A stretch of 64,000 bases of DNA from Lachnospiraceae bacterium (GCA_030526195.1 JAUNDG010000001.1:186001-250000); one strand, 5' to 3'. Positions 44,002 through 53,623 are shown, counted from the stretch's first letter. Notes: a model not told the origin generated them from the letters alone. Made by a program: numbers and translations.

Positions 44002-44039
44002 TTGACAGTATACTGTATATGTAGTATATATACAGTATA
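44002..44039 (+). promoter_or_regulatory. Promoter and overlapping operator of the GntR-ABC operon
   Basis: TTGACA (44002-44007) and TATATA (44025-44030) are 17 nt apart. A perfect 12-bp inverted repeat, TATACTGTATAT and ATATACAGTATA (44009-44020, 44028-44039), covers the spacer and -10. This suits autorepression by the YtrA-type regulator encoded just downstream. Confidence 0.85.
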
Positions 44040-44120
44040 AACAAAATATACACAGATAAATCCCTGCCGATATCCATTTTCGGCAGGTGATGACCACACT
44101 GTAAAACTTCCGGAGGTTTT

Positions 44121-44498
44121 ATGGAGATCATTATCAGAAATTCAAGTGACGAGCCCATTTACGGGCAGATCACGCAGCAGATTAAAGAGCAGATCATATC
44201 AGGCAAGCTGCCGGCGGGGCAGATGCTGCCGTCGATTCGAGGGCTGGCCAAGGACCTGAAGATTTCCGTGATCACGACAAAGCGGGCTTATGACGAACTG
44301 GCGGCGGAGGGCTTCGTCGACAACGTGCCGGGCAAGGGGTTTTTCGTGGCAGAGAAGGATATGACCATGATGCGGGAGGCTCGTCTTAAGGAAATGGAGG
44401 AGCATCTGGCCGCTGTGGTATCGATTTGCAAGAGTTGCGCGATCGAAGTTGAGGAGGCTGTCGAACTTCTGCGGCAGTTTTTTGAGGAGGAAGGCTGA
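44121..44498 (+). CDS. GntR-family (YtrA subfamily) repressor
   Basis: The protein has 125 residues: a winged-helix domain (about 10-75: PIYGQITQQIKEQIISGKL, MLPSIRGLAKDLKISVITTKRAYDELA) plus a short helical dimerisation tail, the YtrA layout. Such regulators usually sense cell-wall-active compounds and control an adjacent ABC transporter. GGAGG precedes ATG 44121. The stop and the next start overlap (TGATG). Confidence 0.93.
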   Translation: MEIIIRNSSDEPIYGQITQQIKEQIISGKLPAGQMLPSIRGLAKDLKISVITTKRAYDELAAEGFVDNVPGKGFFVAEKDMTMMREARLKEMEEHLAAVVSICKSCAIEVEEAVELLRQFFEEEG

Positions 44499-45352
44499 TG
44501 AATGCCATTGAATTATCGCATGTGAGCAAATCATTTCGGGATTTTAGCCTGGAGGATTTGAACTTTATCCTGCCGGAGGGCTGCATTTGCGGCCTTGTGG
44601 GCGAAAATGGTGCCGGGAAAACCACTATGATCCGATTGCTCACCGGAGCCCTGAGAGCTGACAGCGGTGATTTAAAGACTCTTGGTGCTGATGTTTCGGC
44701 GAAGGATTTTTATAAGACCAAGCAGGATATCGGTGTGGTGCTGGACGATGCCTGGTTCCCGGGCATGATGACGGCGCTGCAGGTGGAACGTGTGATGGAG
44801 AAGACTTATGTCAATTGGGACGGCGTTCTGTATCACCGTTTTCTGGAAAAATTCAGCCTGCCGGAGAAGAAGTATTTCAAAGATTATTCCCGGGGGATGC
44901 GGATGAAGCTGGCCATCGCGGTGGCGCTGAGCCATGATCCGAAGCTTCTGGTGCTGGATGAGGCCACGGCCGGGCTGGATCCGTTGGTACGGGATGAGGT
45001 GCTGGATGTCTTCAACGAGTACACCCGGGAGGAGCATCACTCCATTTTGATGTCTTCTCATATTTTGAGTGACCTGGAAAAGATCAGCGACTATATCGCC
45101 TTTCTTCACAAGGGCCGGCTGCTGTTCTGCGAAGAAAAGGATCGGTTGCTGGAAGCCTACGGCATTTTCGAAGGTACGGTCGATCAGGCTGACAGTCTGA
45201 TGGAAGGCGCCATCGTGCATCGGGAGGGCAACGGTTTCGGCGGGGTGCGGGCCCTGGTGAAACGGGATATGGTGCCGGAGGGCTTTTCGCTGACCCATGC
45301 CTCCATCGAGGACATTATTCTCAATCTGGTAAAGGAGGAAAACAGAAAATGA
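44498..45352 (+). CDS. ABC transporter ATP-binding protein
   Basis: The protein has 284 residues. Walker A is GENGAGKTT, the signature is SRGMRMKLAIA (a variant of LSGGQ), Walker B is LLVLDEATAGLDP, and the switch His is in MSSHIL. Together with the following permease it should form an exporter of the YtrB/BcrA type, likely for a lipid or peptide antibiotic; substrate unknown. It overlaps genes on both sides. Confidence 0.93.
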   Translation: MNAIELSHVSKSFRDFSLEDLNFILPEGCICGLVGENGAGKTTMIRLLTGALRADSGDLKTLGADVSAKDFYKTKQDIGVVLDDAWFPGMMTALQVERVMEKTYVNWDGVLYHRFLEKFSLPEKKYFKDYSRGMRMKLAIAVALSHDPKLLVLDEATAGLDPLVRDEVLDVFNEYTREEHHSILMSSHILSDLEKISDYIAFLHKGRLLFCEEKDRLLEAYGIFEGTVDQADSLMEGAIVHREGNGFGGVRALVKRDMVPEGFSLTHASIEDIILNLVKEENRK

Positions 45353-45942
45353 AAGCTCTTATGATCAAGGATACGTATTCTATCTGGAAACAGATGAAAC
45401 TGATGGTGTTGATGGTGGTCATTTTCTCAGTGGTGCCCACACCGTTCCTCAACATTTTCGCAGTGACGTATGCGTCCATGATTCCCTACACGGCGGCGGC
45501 ACTGGATGAGCAGAGCCGGTGGCCGGCCATGGCGGCCATGATGCCTTATCGCCCCATGGATATGGTGCTGTCAAAGTATGCGCTGGGGTGGATTTTCATC
45601 GGCGGCGCCATGATGATCAGTCTGGTGGCCGGTGCCGTGCGGGCGCTGGTTATGCAGACCGTCTTTACTTACAGCGTCATCTGTATCGGTGCTATGGCCG
45701 CGCTCGTCGTCATGAGTATCACCATGCCGCTAATCTTCAAGTTCGGCGTTGAAAAGGGGCGTCTTGTGGTGATTTTCCTTATTGCGCTGATCTGCGGTTC
45801 GGCTGCGGCCGTATCCAAAGTCGATATTCAGAACATGCCTGTTAATGGCTTGTTTCTGATCGTCGGGGTGGTGGTGACCGTGGTGATTTCCGGGGTGTCA
45901 GTATTTATCGCCTGTCGCATATACGAGCGATCCATGCGATAA
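45349..45942 (+). CDS. ABC-2 type permease
   Basis: The protein has 197 residues and about six hydrophobic helices. It lacks a large extracellular domain. A 4-nt overlap with the ATPase gene marks it as the membrane partner. The organisation GntR-ATPase-permease parallels ytr-like operons. Ends before a hairpin repeat that can terminate the operon. Confidence 0.85.
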   Translation: MKALMIKDTYSIWKQMKLMVLMVVIFSVVPTPFLNIFAVTYASMIPYTAAALDEQSRWPAMAAMMPYRPMDMVLSKYALGWIFIGGAMMISLVAGAVRALVMQTVFTYSVICIGAMAALVVMSITMPLIFKFGVEKGRLVVIFLIALICGSAAAVSKVDIQNMPVNGLFLIVGVVVTVVISGVSVFIACRIYERSMR

Positions 45943-45984
45943 TGGCACGCCTCAATGCAAGGGATTGTCATAACAAAGCAGATA

Positions 45985-46033
45985 GAAGCGGACAACGCGA
46001 CCTCGGTTTAGGGGTTACGTTTGTCCGCTTTGT
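45985..46033. terminator. Hairpin repeat module 4 variant acting as terminator
   Basis: GAAGCGGACAA pairs with TTGTCCGCTT. Flanking AACAAAG and TTGTTGTTA extend the stem loosely. The internal sequence differs from other copies. Confidence 0.65.
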
Positions 46034-46123
46034 TGTTATAATGAAAATCCGGCCGGGTTGGAGGCTCAAAAAGGGAAGCGCATCCGGCAGAAGCATTAGT
46101 TTAGAAACAGGAGGAGCAGCCTG

Positions 46124-47473
46124 ATGGCACGTGAATACAATATGACAAAGGGCCCCATCACCGCGGGTTTGTGGCGGTTTGCCCTGCCCCTGATGATCGG
46201 CAATGTCATGCAGCAGTTTTACAATCTGACGGACACCTGGGTGGTGGGCCGCTTTATCGGGAGCGATGCCCTGGGTGCTGTCGGGGCATCCTACGCGCTG
46301 CTCACTTTTTTGTCCTCCGTCATCATCGGTCTTTGCCTGGGAAGCAGTGCCTATCTGGCCATGGCTTTTGGTCGGGGAGACAAAGGGGCCGTGCGCAACG
46401 GCATTTTCATGGCAGCGGTGATTACCGGCGCGGTGACGCTCACCATCATCGCCATTTTCTATATGGGCTTGCCTCGGATCATCACTTTGATGCAGGTGAG
46501 CGGCAGTAATGCGCATTTGATGGAAATGTATCTGTTTACCGTCTTTTTCGGGTTTTTCTTTCTTTACATCTACAACCTGGTGACGAATATCCTGCGAGGT
46601 ATCGGCAATTCGGTGGTGCCGCTGGTTTTTCTGGGGGTCTCCGTGGGCGCCAATGTTGTGCTGGATGTCATGTTTGTGGCGGTGCTGGCCTGGGGCATCC
46701 GGGGTGCGGCGCTGGCCACGGTGCTGGCGCAGATCGCCGCCGGGGTCGGGATTCTCATGTACTTCCTGGTGAAATACCCGCAGTATCGGCTGACCCGCGA
46801 GGACATGCGCTGGCGAAAAGTCCCATTTTCGAAAATAATGAAGCTGTCGGGCTATACGTGTCTGCAGCAATCGGTCATGAATTTCGGCATTCTGGTGGTG
46901 CAGAGCATCGTCAACAGCTTCGGGCCCGTGGTCATGGCGGCCTTTGCGGTGGCGGTGAAGATCGACACGCTGGCCTATTCGCCGGTGCAGGATTTCGGCA
47001 ATGCCTTTTCGGTGTTCACGGCGCAGAATTTCGGGGCCGGGCAGGGGCAGCGGATTCGGCAGGGCATCCGGAGCGCCGTTGTGAGTGTGACAATTTTCAG
47101 CCTGGCGGTCAGTGCGCTGGTTTGCGCCCTGGCACCGTGGCTCATGTCCTTGTTTGTTAAGGAAAATGCAGCGGCCATCCTGCCGGTGGGGGTGGAGTAC
47201 CTCCGTATCGAAGGGGCCTGCTATCTGGGCATCGGTATACTGTTCCTGCTGTATGGCTACTATCGCGCCATCGATAAGCCCATGATGTCGGTGGTCCTGA
47301 CGGTGATCTCGCTTGGGACACGGATCGGGCTCGCGCTGGTGTTGTCCCGGATCGAGGCCATCGGCGTGACCGGCATCTGGGTGGCGATTCCCATCGGCTG
47401 GTTCCTGGCGGATGCGGCCGGGATTTTTCTGGGGCGGCGGATGCGGCCTATGCAGGAGGGAGAACTGAGATAA
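46124..47473 (+). CDS. MATE-family efflux transporter
   Basis: The protein has 449 residues and twelve predicted helices. It starts with MTKGPITAGLWRFALPLMIGNVMQQFYNLTDTW, a pattern typical for NorM/DinF-like MATE pumps. It exports cationic drugs or metabolites using Na+ or H+. AGGAGGAGCAGCCTG precedes ATG 46124. Unlike the protein at 12084 it has no extra domain. Confidence 0.94.
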   Translation: MAREYNMTKGPITAGLWRFALPLMIGNVMQQFYNLTDTWVVGRFIGSDALGAVGASYALLTFLSSVIIGLCLGSSAYLAMAFGRGDKGAVRNGIFMAAVITGAVTLTIIAIFYMGLPRIITLMQVSGSNAHLMEMYLFTVFFGFFFLYIYNLVTNILRGIGNSVVPLVFLGVSVGANVVLDVMFVAVLAWGIRGAALATVLAQIAAGVGILMYFLVKYPQYRLTREDMRWRKVPFSKIMKLSGYTCLQQSVMNFGILVVQSIVNSFGPVVMAAFAVAVKIDTLAYSPVQDFGNAFSVFTAQNFGAGQGQRIRQGIRSAVVSVTIFSLAVSALVCALAPWLMSLFVKENAAAILPVGVEYLRIEGACYLGIGILFLLYGYYRAIDKPMMSVVLTVISLGTRIGLALVLSRIEAIGVTGIWVAIPIGWFLADAAGIFLGRRMRPMQEGELR

Positions 47474-47548
47474 CATTGACGGCTGGAGGTCAGCGCGTGT
47501 CTCTCGGGGAGATAGGCGTATCCCGATCAAAACAATGCGGGGGGCTTT

Positions 47549-47608
47549 TGAAGAGCAAGTAGCAAAGCGGCCATCGTGCCTTGCGGGGATTGCGAGTGTC
47601 CGCTTTAC
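47549..47608 (+). repeat. Partial dispersed repeat (module 3-4 junction plus module 4)
   Basis: GAAGAGCAAGTAGCAAAGCGG leads into a module 4 hairpin ending GTGTCCGCTTT. The linker GAGCAAGTAGC is the one that joins modules 3 and 4 in full copies. Confidence 0.78.
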
Positions 47609-47649
47609 CATATAGAGTTCATCGGGAGGGACAGTCTCACGATAAGATG

Positions 47650-47686
47650 AAGACGCAGTGTTCGCGCAAGCGACCTGCGTCTTTTT
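47650..47686 (+). terminator. Rho-independent terminator
   Basis: AAGACGCAG pairs with CTGCGTCTT, then TTTT. It probably ends the MATE transcript. Confidence 0.9.
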
Positions 47687-47698
47687 TCTTCTTTTTTA

Positions 47699-47865
47699 CT
47701 GCAGCAGGCATTCCTTCGCTTCAAAGCCGCAGAGTTTGAACTGCAGCAAGCTTGCGTTAGCGGGGTAAGAGCCCCTGCTGATGGGCTACCGAAGGTAGCT
47801 GCGATTCACGAGCAAGCGGCGAAGCGGACATCGTGCCCTGCGGGTATTGCGAGTGTCCGCTTTAC
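47699..47865 (+). repeat. Four-hairpin dispersed repeat (plus orientation, rearranged module 1)
   Basis: Module 1 is decayed and followed by a second CTGCAGCAAGC start, then a shortened module 2 (GGGGTAAGAGCCCCTGCTGATG), a complete module 3 and a well-formed module 4 (47821-47864). Confidence 0.83.
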
Positions 47866-47956
47866 GCGGGGCCACATGACTGTTCATGGAGGGCTTCTGT
47901 CATGTGGGTTTCTCAACAGGTTTGTGCGGGATGGCGGTATTTTGGCTCATAAAACA

Positions 47957-47996
47957 TTTACGGACATTTTACGAAGGCAGGGTAACGGCTTTTACA
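47957..47996 (+). promoter_or_regulatory. Candidate Pho box upstream of pstS
   Basis: TTTACG occurs at 47957 and 47968 (exactly 11 bp apart) and TTTACA at 47991. Tandem T/A-rich hexamers with 11-bp phasing are the form of PhoP/PhoB sites, and the pst operon is the expected target. Confidence 0.55.
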
Positions 47997-48088
47997 GAAG
48001 GCTTTTATGATGAGCACTGTCAACGAAAAGTCGTTAAAAACATCCGCAACGAAGGCGGATGAGTCAAATTTTATCGGAGGAATAAAAC

Positions 48089-49021
48089 ATGAAAAGAAAT
48101 ATGCTGAAAACAAGAACTCAGAAGCTTATGGCTATCGGTTGTGCTGCGGCACTGATGATCACAGCACTGACAGGCTGTGGGGCTTCAAATGATACCGCCG
48201 CTCAGGCTGATACTTCTGCCGCGGCAACAGAAGAAAGTGCTGCACCGGCTGAAACACCGGCTGAAGCTCCGGCTGACGAAGATGTCAGTGGCACCCTGAC
48301 ACTGGCCGGTTCCACTTCCATGGAAAAACTGTGCGAGGCTATGTCTGAAAGCTTTATGGAAGCTTATCCGAATGTCACCGTTACGGTTGAATACACAGGT
48401 TCCGGTGCCGGTCTTGAATCTCTGGCTCAGGGCAGCGTTGATATCGGCAATGCCTCCCGTGGGCTGAAGGATGGTGAAAAGGAAAGCGGCGCTGTTGAAA
48501 ATGTTGTGGCCATCGACGGTATCGCCGTGATCACTGACAAAGAAAATGCCGTGGCTGATCTTTCCACAGAAGATCTGGCCGCTATCTACACCGGCGAAGT
48601 GACAAACTGGTCCGCTCTGGGTGGCAGCGATGAAGCCATCGTGGTCATCGGTCGTGAAGCCGGTTCCGGTACAAGAGGTGCCTTTGAAGAACTGGTCGAG
48701 GTAGAAGATGCCTGCGCTTATGCTCAGGAACTTGACTCCACAGGCGCTGTTCTCGCAAAGGTTGCTTCCACACCGGGTGCCATCGGTTATGTGTCTCTCG
48801 ATGTTGTGGATGATTCCGTCAAGGCCGTATCTCTTAACGGCGTTGAAGCCACAGAAAGCAACATCCTGGCCGGCAACTATCTGTTATCAAGACCGTTTGT
48901 GATGGCGACCCTCGGCAGCATCGATGAGCAGTCAGCTCTCGTTCAGACCTGGTTCTCCTACATCTCCTCTGAAGCAGGTCAGAGCGTTATCTCAGGTCTT
49001 GGCCTCATCCTTCCGGAATAA
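48089..49021 (+). CDS. pstS: Phosphate-binding lipoprotein
   Basis: The protein has 310 residues. The signal peptide ends with the lipobox LTGC, so Cys30 is lipidated, followed by an Ala/Glu-rich linker. The binding domain shows LAGSTSMEKL, YTGSGAGLESL, ASRGLK and GREAGSGTRGAFEEL, the phosphate-contacting loops of PstS. It delivers phosphate to PstCA. GGAGGAATAAAAC sets the start. First gene of pstSCAB-phoU. Confidence 0.97.
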   Translation: MKRNMLKTRTQKLMAIGCAAALMITALTGCGASNDTAAQADTSAAATEESAAPAETPAEAPADEDVSGTLTLAGSTSMEKLCEAMSESFMEAYPNVTVTVEYTGSGAGLESLAQGSVDIGNASRGLKDGEKESGAVENVVAIDGIAVITDKENAVADLSTEDLAAIYTGEVTNWSALGGSDEAIVVIGREAGSGTRGAFEELVEVEDACAYAQELDSTGAVLAKVASTPGAIGYVSLDVVDDSVKAVSLNGVEATESNILAGNYLLSRPFVMATLGSIDEQSALVQTWFSYISSEAGQSVISGLGLILPE

Positions 49022-49030
49022 GGAGGCTTT

Positions 49031-49939
49031 ATGAACAGGAAAGCAAAGAAAAATGTCGCAGAGACGACAGCTCAGTCCATCATGACGCTTTGCGGCGTGT
49101 TAGCTATCTTTGCCGTATGTTCGATAACCGTTTATATGATCGCTAAGGGCACGCCGGCATTTTCAGAGGTTGGCGTGCCCGAACTTTTAGGCGGCACGGT
49201 CTGGAAACCGACGGCGGCAGAACCTTCATACGGCATCTTACCGATTATCTTAACATCCATTGCCGGCACCGCCGCCAGCGTGCTCATCGGTGTCCCCATT
49301 GCCCTTCTCACAGCGGTCTTTCTGACGGAAATCGCCGACAAAAAGCTGGCCGCCGTGGTTCAGCCGGCTGTGGAACTCCTGGCTGCGATCCCGTCGGTTA
49401 TCTACGGCCTTCTGGGTCTCATGATCCTCAATCCGCTTATGTATAAGGTGGAGAAAATCATTTTCGCCGGGTCAGAGACTCACCAGTTCACCGGTGGTTC
49501 TAATATGCTCTCAGCTGTTATCGTGCTGGCCATCATGATCCTGCCCACTGTGGTCAACGTGAGTGTGTCCTCGATCCGGGCGGTATCCCCGAGCCTGCGG
49601 GCATCATCACTGGCCCTGGGCGCCAGCCGCATTCAGACCATTTTCAAAGTGGTCATTCCGGCAGCCAAATCCGGTATCATGACCGGCGTTGTTCTGGGCA
49701 TCGGCCGCGCCATCGGCGAAGCCATGGCCATCAACATGGTGGCAGGCGGTTCCGTCAATCTGCCGCTTCCCTTTAATTCCGTCAGGTTCCTGACCACACA
49801 GCTTGTCAGCGAGATGGGCTACGCGGAGGGCCTTCACCGTCAGGTGCTGTTTTCCGTCGGCCTGGTGCTCTTTGTCTTCATCATGGTCATCAACCTGGTT
49901 CTGCAGAAAATGAGAAAGAAGGCCATCGATCATGACTAA
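49031..49939 (+). CDS. pstC: Phosphate ABC transporter permease
   Basis: The protein has 302 residues and six membrane helices. The coupling-helix motif is EAMAINMVAGG, preceded by ALGASRIQTIFKVVIPAAKSGI. GGAGG stands 5 nt from ATG 49031. The stop overlaps pstA by 8 nt. Confidence 0.96.
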   Translation: MNRKAKKNVAETTAQSIMTLCGVLAIFAVCSITVYMIAKGTPAFSEVGVPELLGGTVWKPTAAEPSYGILPIILTSIAGTAASVLIGVPIALLTAVFLTEIADKKLAAVVQPAVELLAAIPSVIYGLLGLMILNPLMYKVEKIIFAGSETHQFTGGSNMLSAVIVLAIMILPTVVNVSVSSIRAVSPSLRASSLALGASRIQTIFKVVIPAAKSGIMTGVVLGIGRAIGEAMAINMVAGGSVNLPLPFNSVRFLTTQLVSEMGYAEGLHRQVLFSVGLVLFVFIMVINLVLQKMRKKAIDHD

Positions 49940-50861
49940 GGAAGGCACATTATCACTGACAACACATCGCAAAAGACGGAGCGATTCCGCTCTTTACGCG
50001 CTGATCTACCTGTGCGCGGGCTTCACCGTGCTGCTGTTGGCCGGGATCATCATTTACGTGGCTGTTAAAGGTATCGGCCAGGTCAACTGGCAGTTTTTAA
50101 CCACCGTTACCTCTGTGCTGAAGGGCACGGTGGGTATCGCCGGCAACATCGTCAACACCCTGATGATCATCGTGATCACCATGCTGGTGGCCACACCCCT
50201 CGGTGTCGGCGCCGCCATTTACCTCAATGAATACGCCAAGCCCGGGAAACTGGTGAACCTGATCGAATATGCTACCGAGACACTGTCCGGTATCCCCTCC
50301 ATCATTTTCGGTCTCTTCGGCATGATGTTCTTCGGGCAGACGCTGGGGATGGGCTACTCCATCCTGACCGGTTCCCTCACTATGGTGCTCATGGTGCTGC
50401 CTCTTGTGACCCGCAACACCCAGGAGGCGCTGAAGACTGTTCCGGACAGTTATCGTCACGGGGCCGTGGGCCTTGGCGCAGGAAAATGGTACACCATCCG
50501 CACGATTCTGTTGCCGTCCGCCATGCCCGGTATCATTACCGGTGTCATCCTGGCCATCGGCCGCATCATCGGCGAGTCCGCCGCTCTTCTCTTCACGGCG
50601 GGCAGTGCCAAGGCATTACCCAAAACATTTGAGCAGCTCTTCGGAAAAATCTTCCAGTCCGGCGGTACGCTGACAACCCAGCTGTATCTCTCCGCCACCA
50701 GTGAGGGTGATTTTGAGACAGCCTTCGGCATCGCAGTGGTGCTGCTGATCCTGGTGTTCCTCATCAATCTGGGCACCAAACGACTGGCCGCTCGATTCGA
50801 TAATACCCGGGAGCGGAAGACAAAGAAGGACAAGAAGTTGGCCGGTGCCTCAGAGGAATGA
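49932..50861 (+). CDS. pstA: Phosphate ABC transporter permease
   Basis: The protein has 309 residues: a basic N-terminus, six helices, and the coupling motif LGAGKWYTIRTILLPSAMPGIITGVILAIGRIIGESA. It pairs with PstC to form the channel. A 97-nt gap separates it from pstB. Confidence 0.96.
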   Translation: MTKEGTLSLTTHRKRRSDSALYALIYLCAGFTVLLLAGIIIYVAVKGIGQVNWQFLTTVTSVLKGTVGIAGNIVNTLMIIVITMLVATPLGVGAAIYLNEYAKPGKLVNLIEYATETLSGIPSIIFGLFGMMFFGQTLGMGYSILTGSLTMVLMVLPLVTRNTQEALKTVPDSYRHGAVGLGAGKWYTIRTILLPSAMPGIITGVILAIGRIIGESAALLFTAGSAKALPKTFEQLFGKIFQSGGTLTTQLYLSATSEGDFETAFGIAVVLLILVFLINLGTKRLAARFDNTRERKTKKDKKLAGASEE

Positions 50862-50892
50862 CCGGTATCCGCGAAAGTTTACATAATTTTTC

Positions 50893-50939
50893 TGCTAACC
50901 TGATGATTTTGGGACGATCGAAATGACGACTGGTTAGCA
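50893..50939 (+). promoter_or_regulatory. Inverted repeat between pstA and pstB
   Basis: TGCTAACC (50893-50900) pairs with GGTTAGCA (50932-50939) across 31 nt. It may tune expression or stability of the pstB-phoU part of the mRNA. Confidence 0.5.
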
Positions 50940-50958
50940 AAAGAAGTAGGGAGACGAT

Positions 50959-51717
50959 ATGACAGAAAGTAAGATCACGGTGCGGGATTTGCACCTTTAT
51001 TACGGAGAAAATCACGCTTTGAAGGGCGTGAATATGGATATCCGCCCCAATGCCATCACGGCCTTCATCGGGCCGTCCGGCTGCGGCAAATCCACTTTTT
51101 TAAAGACTTTAAACCGCATGAATGACCTGGTGGAAAATGTCCGGATCGAAGGGCAGGTGTGCCTGGACGGCGAGGATATTTATGCGCCGGATGTGGACAC
51201 CACCGTTCTGCGGAAGCGGGTGGGCATGGTGTTCCAGCAACCCAATCCCTTCCCCATGAGCATTTACGATAACATTGCCTATGGCCCCCGGGTTCACGGC
51301 ATCAAGGACAAAGCCACACTGGACCGGATCGTGGAGGAAAGCCTTCAGGGCGCTGCCATTTTTGATGAGGTGAAGGATCGTCTGAAAAAATCAGCCCTGG
51401 GTCTTTCCGGCGGTCAGCAGCAGAGACTCTGCATTGCCCGCGCGCTGGCTGTGCAGCCGGAGGTGCTGCTGATGGACGAACCCACATCCGCCCTCGACCC
51501 CATTTCCACCTCAAAGATCGAGGACCTGATGGAGGAACTGAAGAAGAAATACACAGTGGTCATCGTGACCCACAACATGCAGCAGGCCGTCCGTGTGGCG
51601 GATGATACGGCATTTTTCCTTCTGGGGGATCTCATCGAGTTTGGCCAGACCCAGCAGCTGTTCTCTTATCCGCGGGATAAACGGACAGAGGATTATATCA
51701 CCGGCCGATTCGGCTAA
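50959..51717 (+). CDS. pstB: Phosphate ABC transporter ATP-binding protein
   Basis: The protein has 252 residues. Walker [10 protein letters not shown], signature LSGGQQQRL, Walker [13 protein letters not shown] and switch His in VTHNMQ all match PstB. It powers the PstCA channel. AGGGAGACGAT precedes the start. Confidence 0.98.
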   Translation: MTESKITVRDLHLYYGENHALKGVNMDIRPNAITAFIGPSGCGKSTFLKTLNRMNDLVENVRIEGQVCLDGEDIYAPDVDTTVLRKRVGMVFQQPNPFPMSIYDNIAYGPRVHGIKDKATLDRIVEESLQGAAIFDEVKDRLKKSALGLSGGQQQRLCIARALAVQPEVLLMDEPTSALDPISTSKIEDLMEELKKKYTVVIVTHNMQQAVRVADDTAFFLLGDLIEFGQTQQLFSYPRDKRTEDYITGRFG

Positions 51718-51790
51718 GGCGCTCACAGAGCCATTTTCATAAAAAGACACCTTGATGGTTGCGAAGTTGACATAAGAAAAGGAACGAGAT

Positions 51791-52441
51791 ATGAGAAATA
51801 AATTTGACGAACAGCTGCGCCAGCTGAATCAGGAAATGATCATCATGGGCAACATGATCGAGAAGGCGATCAAGGAGGCCATCGCGGCGCTGTTTAACCG
51901 GGATGTGGAGAAGGCCCGGGAGATTATGAAGGCGGATGAGCTGGTGGACCAGGAGCAGAAAACCATTGAAAATATCTGCTTCCAGCTGCTGATCCAGCAG
52001 CAGCCGGTGGCCCGGGACCTGCGGACCATCACAGCAGCCATGAAAATGGTGACGGATATGGAGCGCATCGGCGACCAGGCGGCGGATATTTCCGAGCTGA
52101 CGGTTATGATGGCCAATTATCCGCAGACGCTGAAGGCCGAGCATATCCGCAAAATGGCCACAGAGACCATGGTGATGCTGATGCAGGCCGTGGAGGCTTA
52201 TGTGGAGCGGGATATGAAGAAGGCGCAGGAGGTGATCGCGCATGATGACATCGTGGACAACCTGTTCATCAAGGTGAAGGCCGATCTGATCGAGGTCATG
52301 CAGACAAACGGCGAGTATGCCGAGCTGGCCGCGGACCTTCTGATGGTCAATAAGTATCTGGAACGTATCGGTGACCATGCCACCAATATCGCGGAATGGG
52401 TCATTTTCTCGCTGGATGATCGTGTGCCGGACCGGCAGTAA
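51791..52441 (+). CDS. phoU: Phosphate signalling protein PhoU
   Basis: This 216-residue all-helical protein has two three-helix bundles. Each carries an acidic metal-binding motif (ERIGDQAADI in the first half, ERIGDHATNIAEW in the second). PhoU links the Pst transporter to a PhoR-type sensor and dampens uptake. phoPR-like genes are not in this window. Confidence 0.96.
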   Translation: MRNKFDEQLRQLNQEMIIMGNMIEKAIKEAIAALFNRDVEKAREIMKADELVDQEQKTIENICFQLLIQQQPVARDLRTITAAMKMVTDMERIGDQAADISELTVMMANYPQTLKAEHIRKMATETMVMLMQAVEAYVERDMKKAQEVIAHDDIVDNLFIKVKADLIEVMQTNGEYAELAADLLMVNKYLERIGDHATNIAEWVIFSLDDRVPDRQ

Positions 52442-52604
52442 ACCGCTTGCCGGCAGAGTCCGGCGGAAGCGATTCCCCCACATTTTTCAAAGACAAACAC
52501 GAAATAAGACAAAGACACTGAGTAATAGAAGATCATTTTCAAAGACAAAAAAGAAGACAGACAGTGTGCTATTGAGCATGCGCAAGAAGGAAAGGAGTGA
52601 TGCG

Positions 52605-53384
52605 ATGAGAATCGATTTTACTGAAAAGAAAGGGTTCATCTGTGATATGGACGGTGTCATTTATCACGGAAACCGCCTTCTCCCGGGAGCTGCGGAGTTT
52701 ATCAAGTGGCTCCAGGAGAATCAGAAGGATTATCTGTTTCTGACCAATAACAGCGGGATGACCCCGAAGGAACTGCAGCAGAAGCTGGAGCGACTGGGCG
52801 TTGATGTGCCGGAGGAGCGTTTTTACACCAGTGCTCTGGCAACAGCGGAATTTCTGCGCCATCAGGCACCGGGGTGCTCCGCCTTTGTGATCGGCGAGGC
52901 CGGCCTGCTGAATGCTTTGTATGATGCCGGTATCACCATGAATGATGTGAACCCGGATTATGTTGTGGTGGGTGAGGGCCGGAATTATTCCATGGAAACA
53001 CTGACAAAGGCCGTCAATCTGGTGCTGAGTGGCGCCAAGCTGATCGGGGCCAACTCCGATGTTTCCGGTAATATTGAAAATGGGATTGCCCCGGCCTGTC
53101 GGGCGTTGATCGCCCCCATTGAAATGGCCACCGGCAAGCAGGCATACTTTTGCGGGAAACCGAATCCGCTGATGATGCGCACGGGCCTTCGACTTTTGGG
53201 CTGTCATTCCGAGGATGCTGTGATCATCGGAGACAATATGAACACAGACATCATTGCCGGCACGGAGAGTGGTGTCGATACGGTGCTGGTTCTGTCCGGT
53301 GTATCGGACCTTGAGACCGTGAAAACTTATGCTTATCAGCCGACTGTGATCCTGGACGGCGTCGGATCCATCGTCGCACAGTAA
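52605..53384 (+). CDS. HAD-IIA phosphatase (NagD/AraL-like)
   Basis: The protein has 259 residues. Motif I CDMDGVIYHG (Asp14, Asp16), the cap-linked LTNNSGMTP, GKPNPLMM (Lys) and IGDNMNTDI (Asp pair) match NagD-type phosphatases of nucleotides and sugar phosphates. ATG 52605 follows AAAGGAGTGATGCG. It directly follows phoU by 163 nt but has a separate leader; a phosphate-scavenging link is possible but unproven. Confidence 0.92.
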   Translation: MRIDFTEKKGFICDMDGVIYHGNRLLPGAAEFIKWLQENQKDYLFLTNNSGMTPKELQQKLERLGVDVPEERFYTSALATAEFLRHQAPGCSAFVIGEAGLLNALYDAGITMNDVNPDYVVVGEGRNYSMETLTKAVNLVLSGAKLIGANSDVSGNIENGIAPACRALIAPIEMATGKQAYFCGKPNPLMMRTGLRLLGCHSEDAVIIGDNMNTDIIAGTESGVDTVLVLSGVSDLETVKTYAYQPTVILDGVGSIVAQ

Positions 53385-53386
53385 AG

Positions 53387-53421
53387 CATCCGCCTGGAGA
53401 AAATCCGGCGGGTGTTTTTTT
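53387..53421 (+). terminator. Terminator of the NagD-like gene
   Basis: CATCCGCC pairs with GGCGGGTG (one G-U), followed by seven T. Confidence 0.9.
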
Positions 53422-53523
53422 ATGTCCGGAAGGCGTGGAAGTCCCGAGTGACAGATAATTGTGTGCGGCCGGCGGCCGCACATCTTGCTATAGTCTGTCC
53501 AATGGCCGAGGCAGTGAGAGTGT

Positions 53524-53553
53524 ACAGAAAAAGAACGGCCGCAGCCGTTCTTT
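53524..53553 (-). terminator. Terminator of the small minus-strand gene
   Basis: AAAGAACGGC pairs with GCCGTTCTTT; on the minus strand it continues into TTTTTC. A second GC-rich hairpin (GTGCGGCC/GGCCGCAC) lies at 53462-53480. Confidence 0.8.
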
Positions 53554-53623
53554 ACAAGGGAGTATAGCTTATGAAAAAGAGAAAGGTGTTAATGTGATGA
53601 AAAATGCCAAATGAAAAACGATA

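Noticed and set aside
45968..47611. 547-codon minus-strand open frame opposite the MATE gene
   Set aside because: Composition is His/Pro/Gln/Arg-rich without domain pattern, typical of an antisense shadow of a GC-rich membrane gene; the + strand frame is a clear MATE protein with a good ribosome binding site.
53502..53567. 21-codon frame near the NagD terminator
   Set aside because: No ribosome binding site, and the frame crosses the terminator hairpin of the minus-strand gene.
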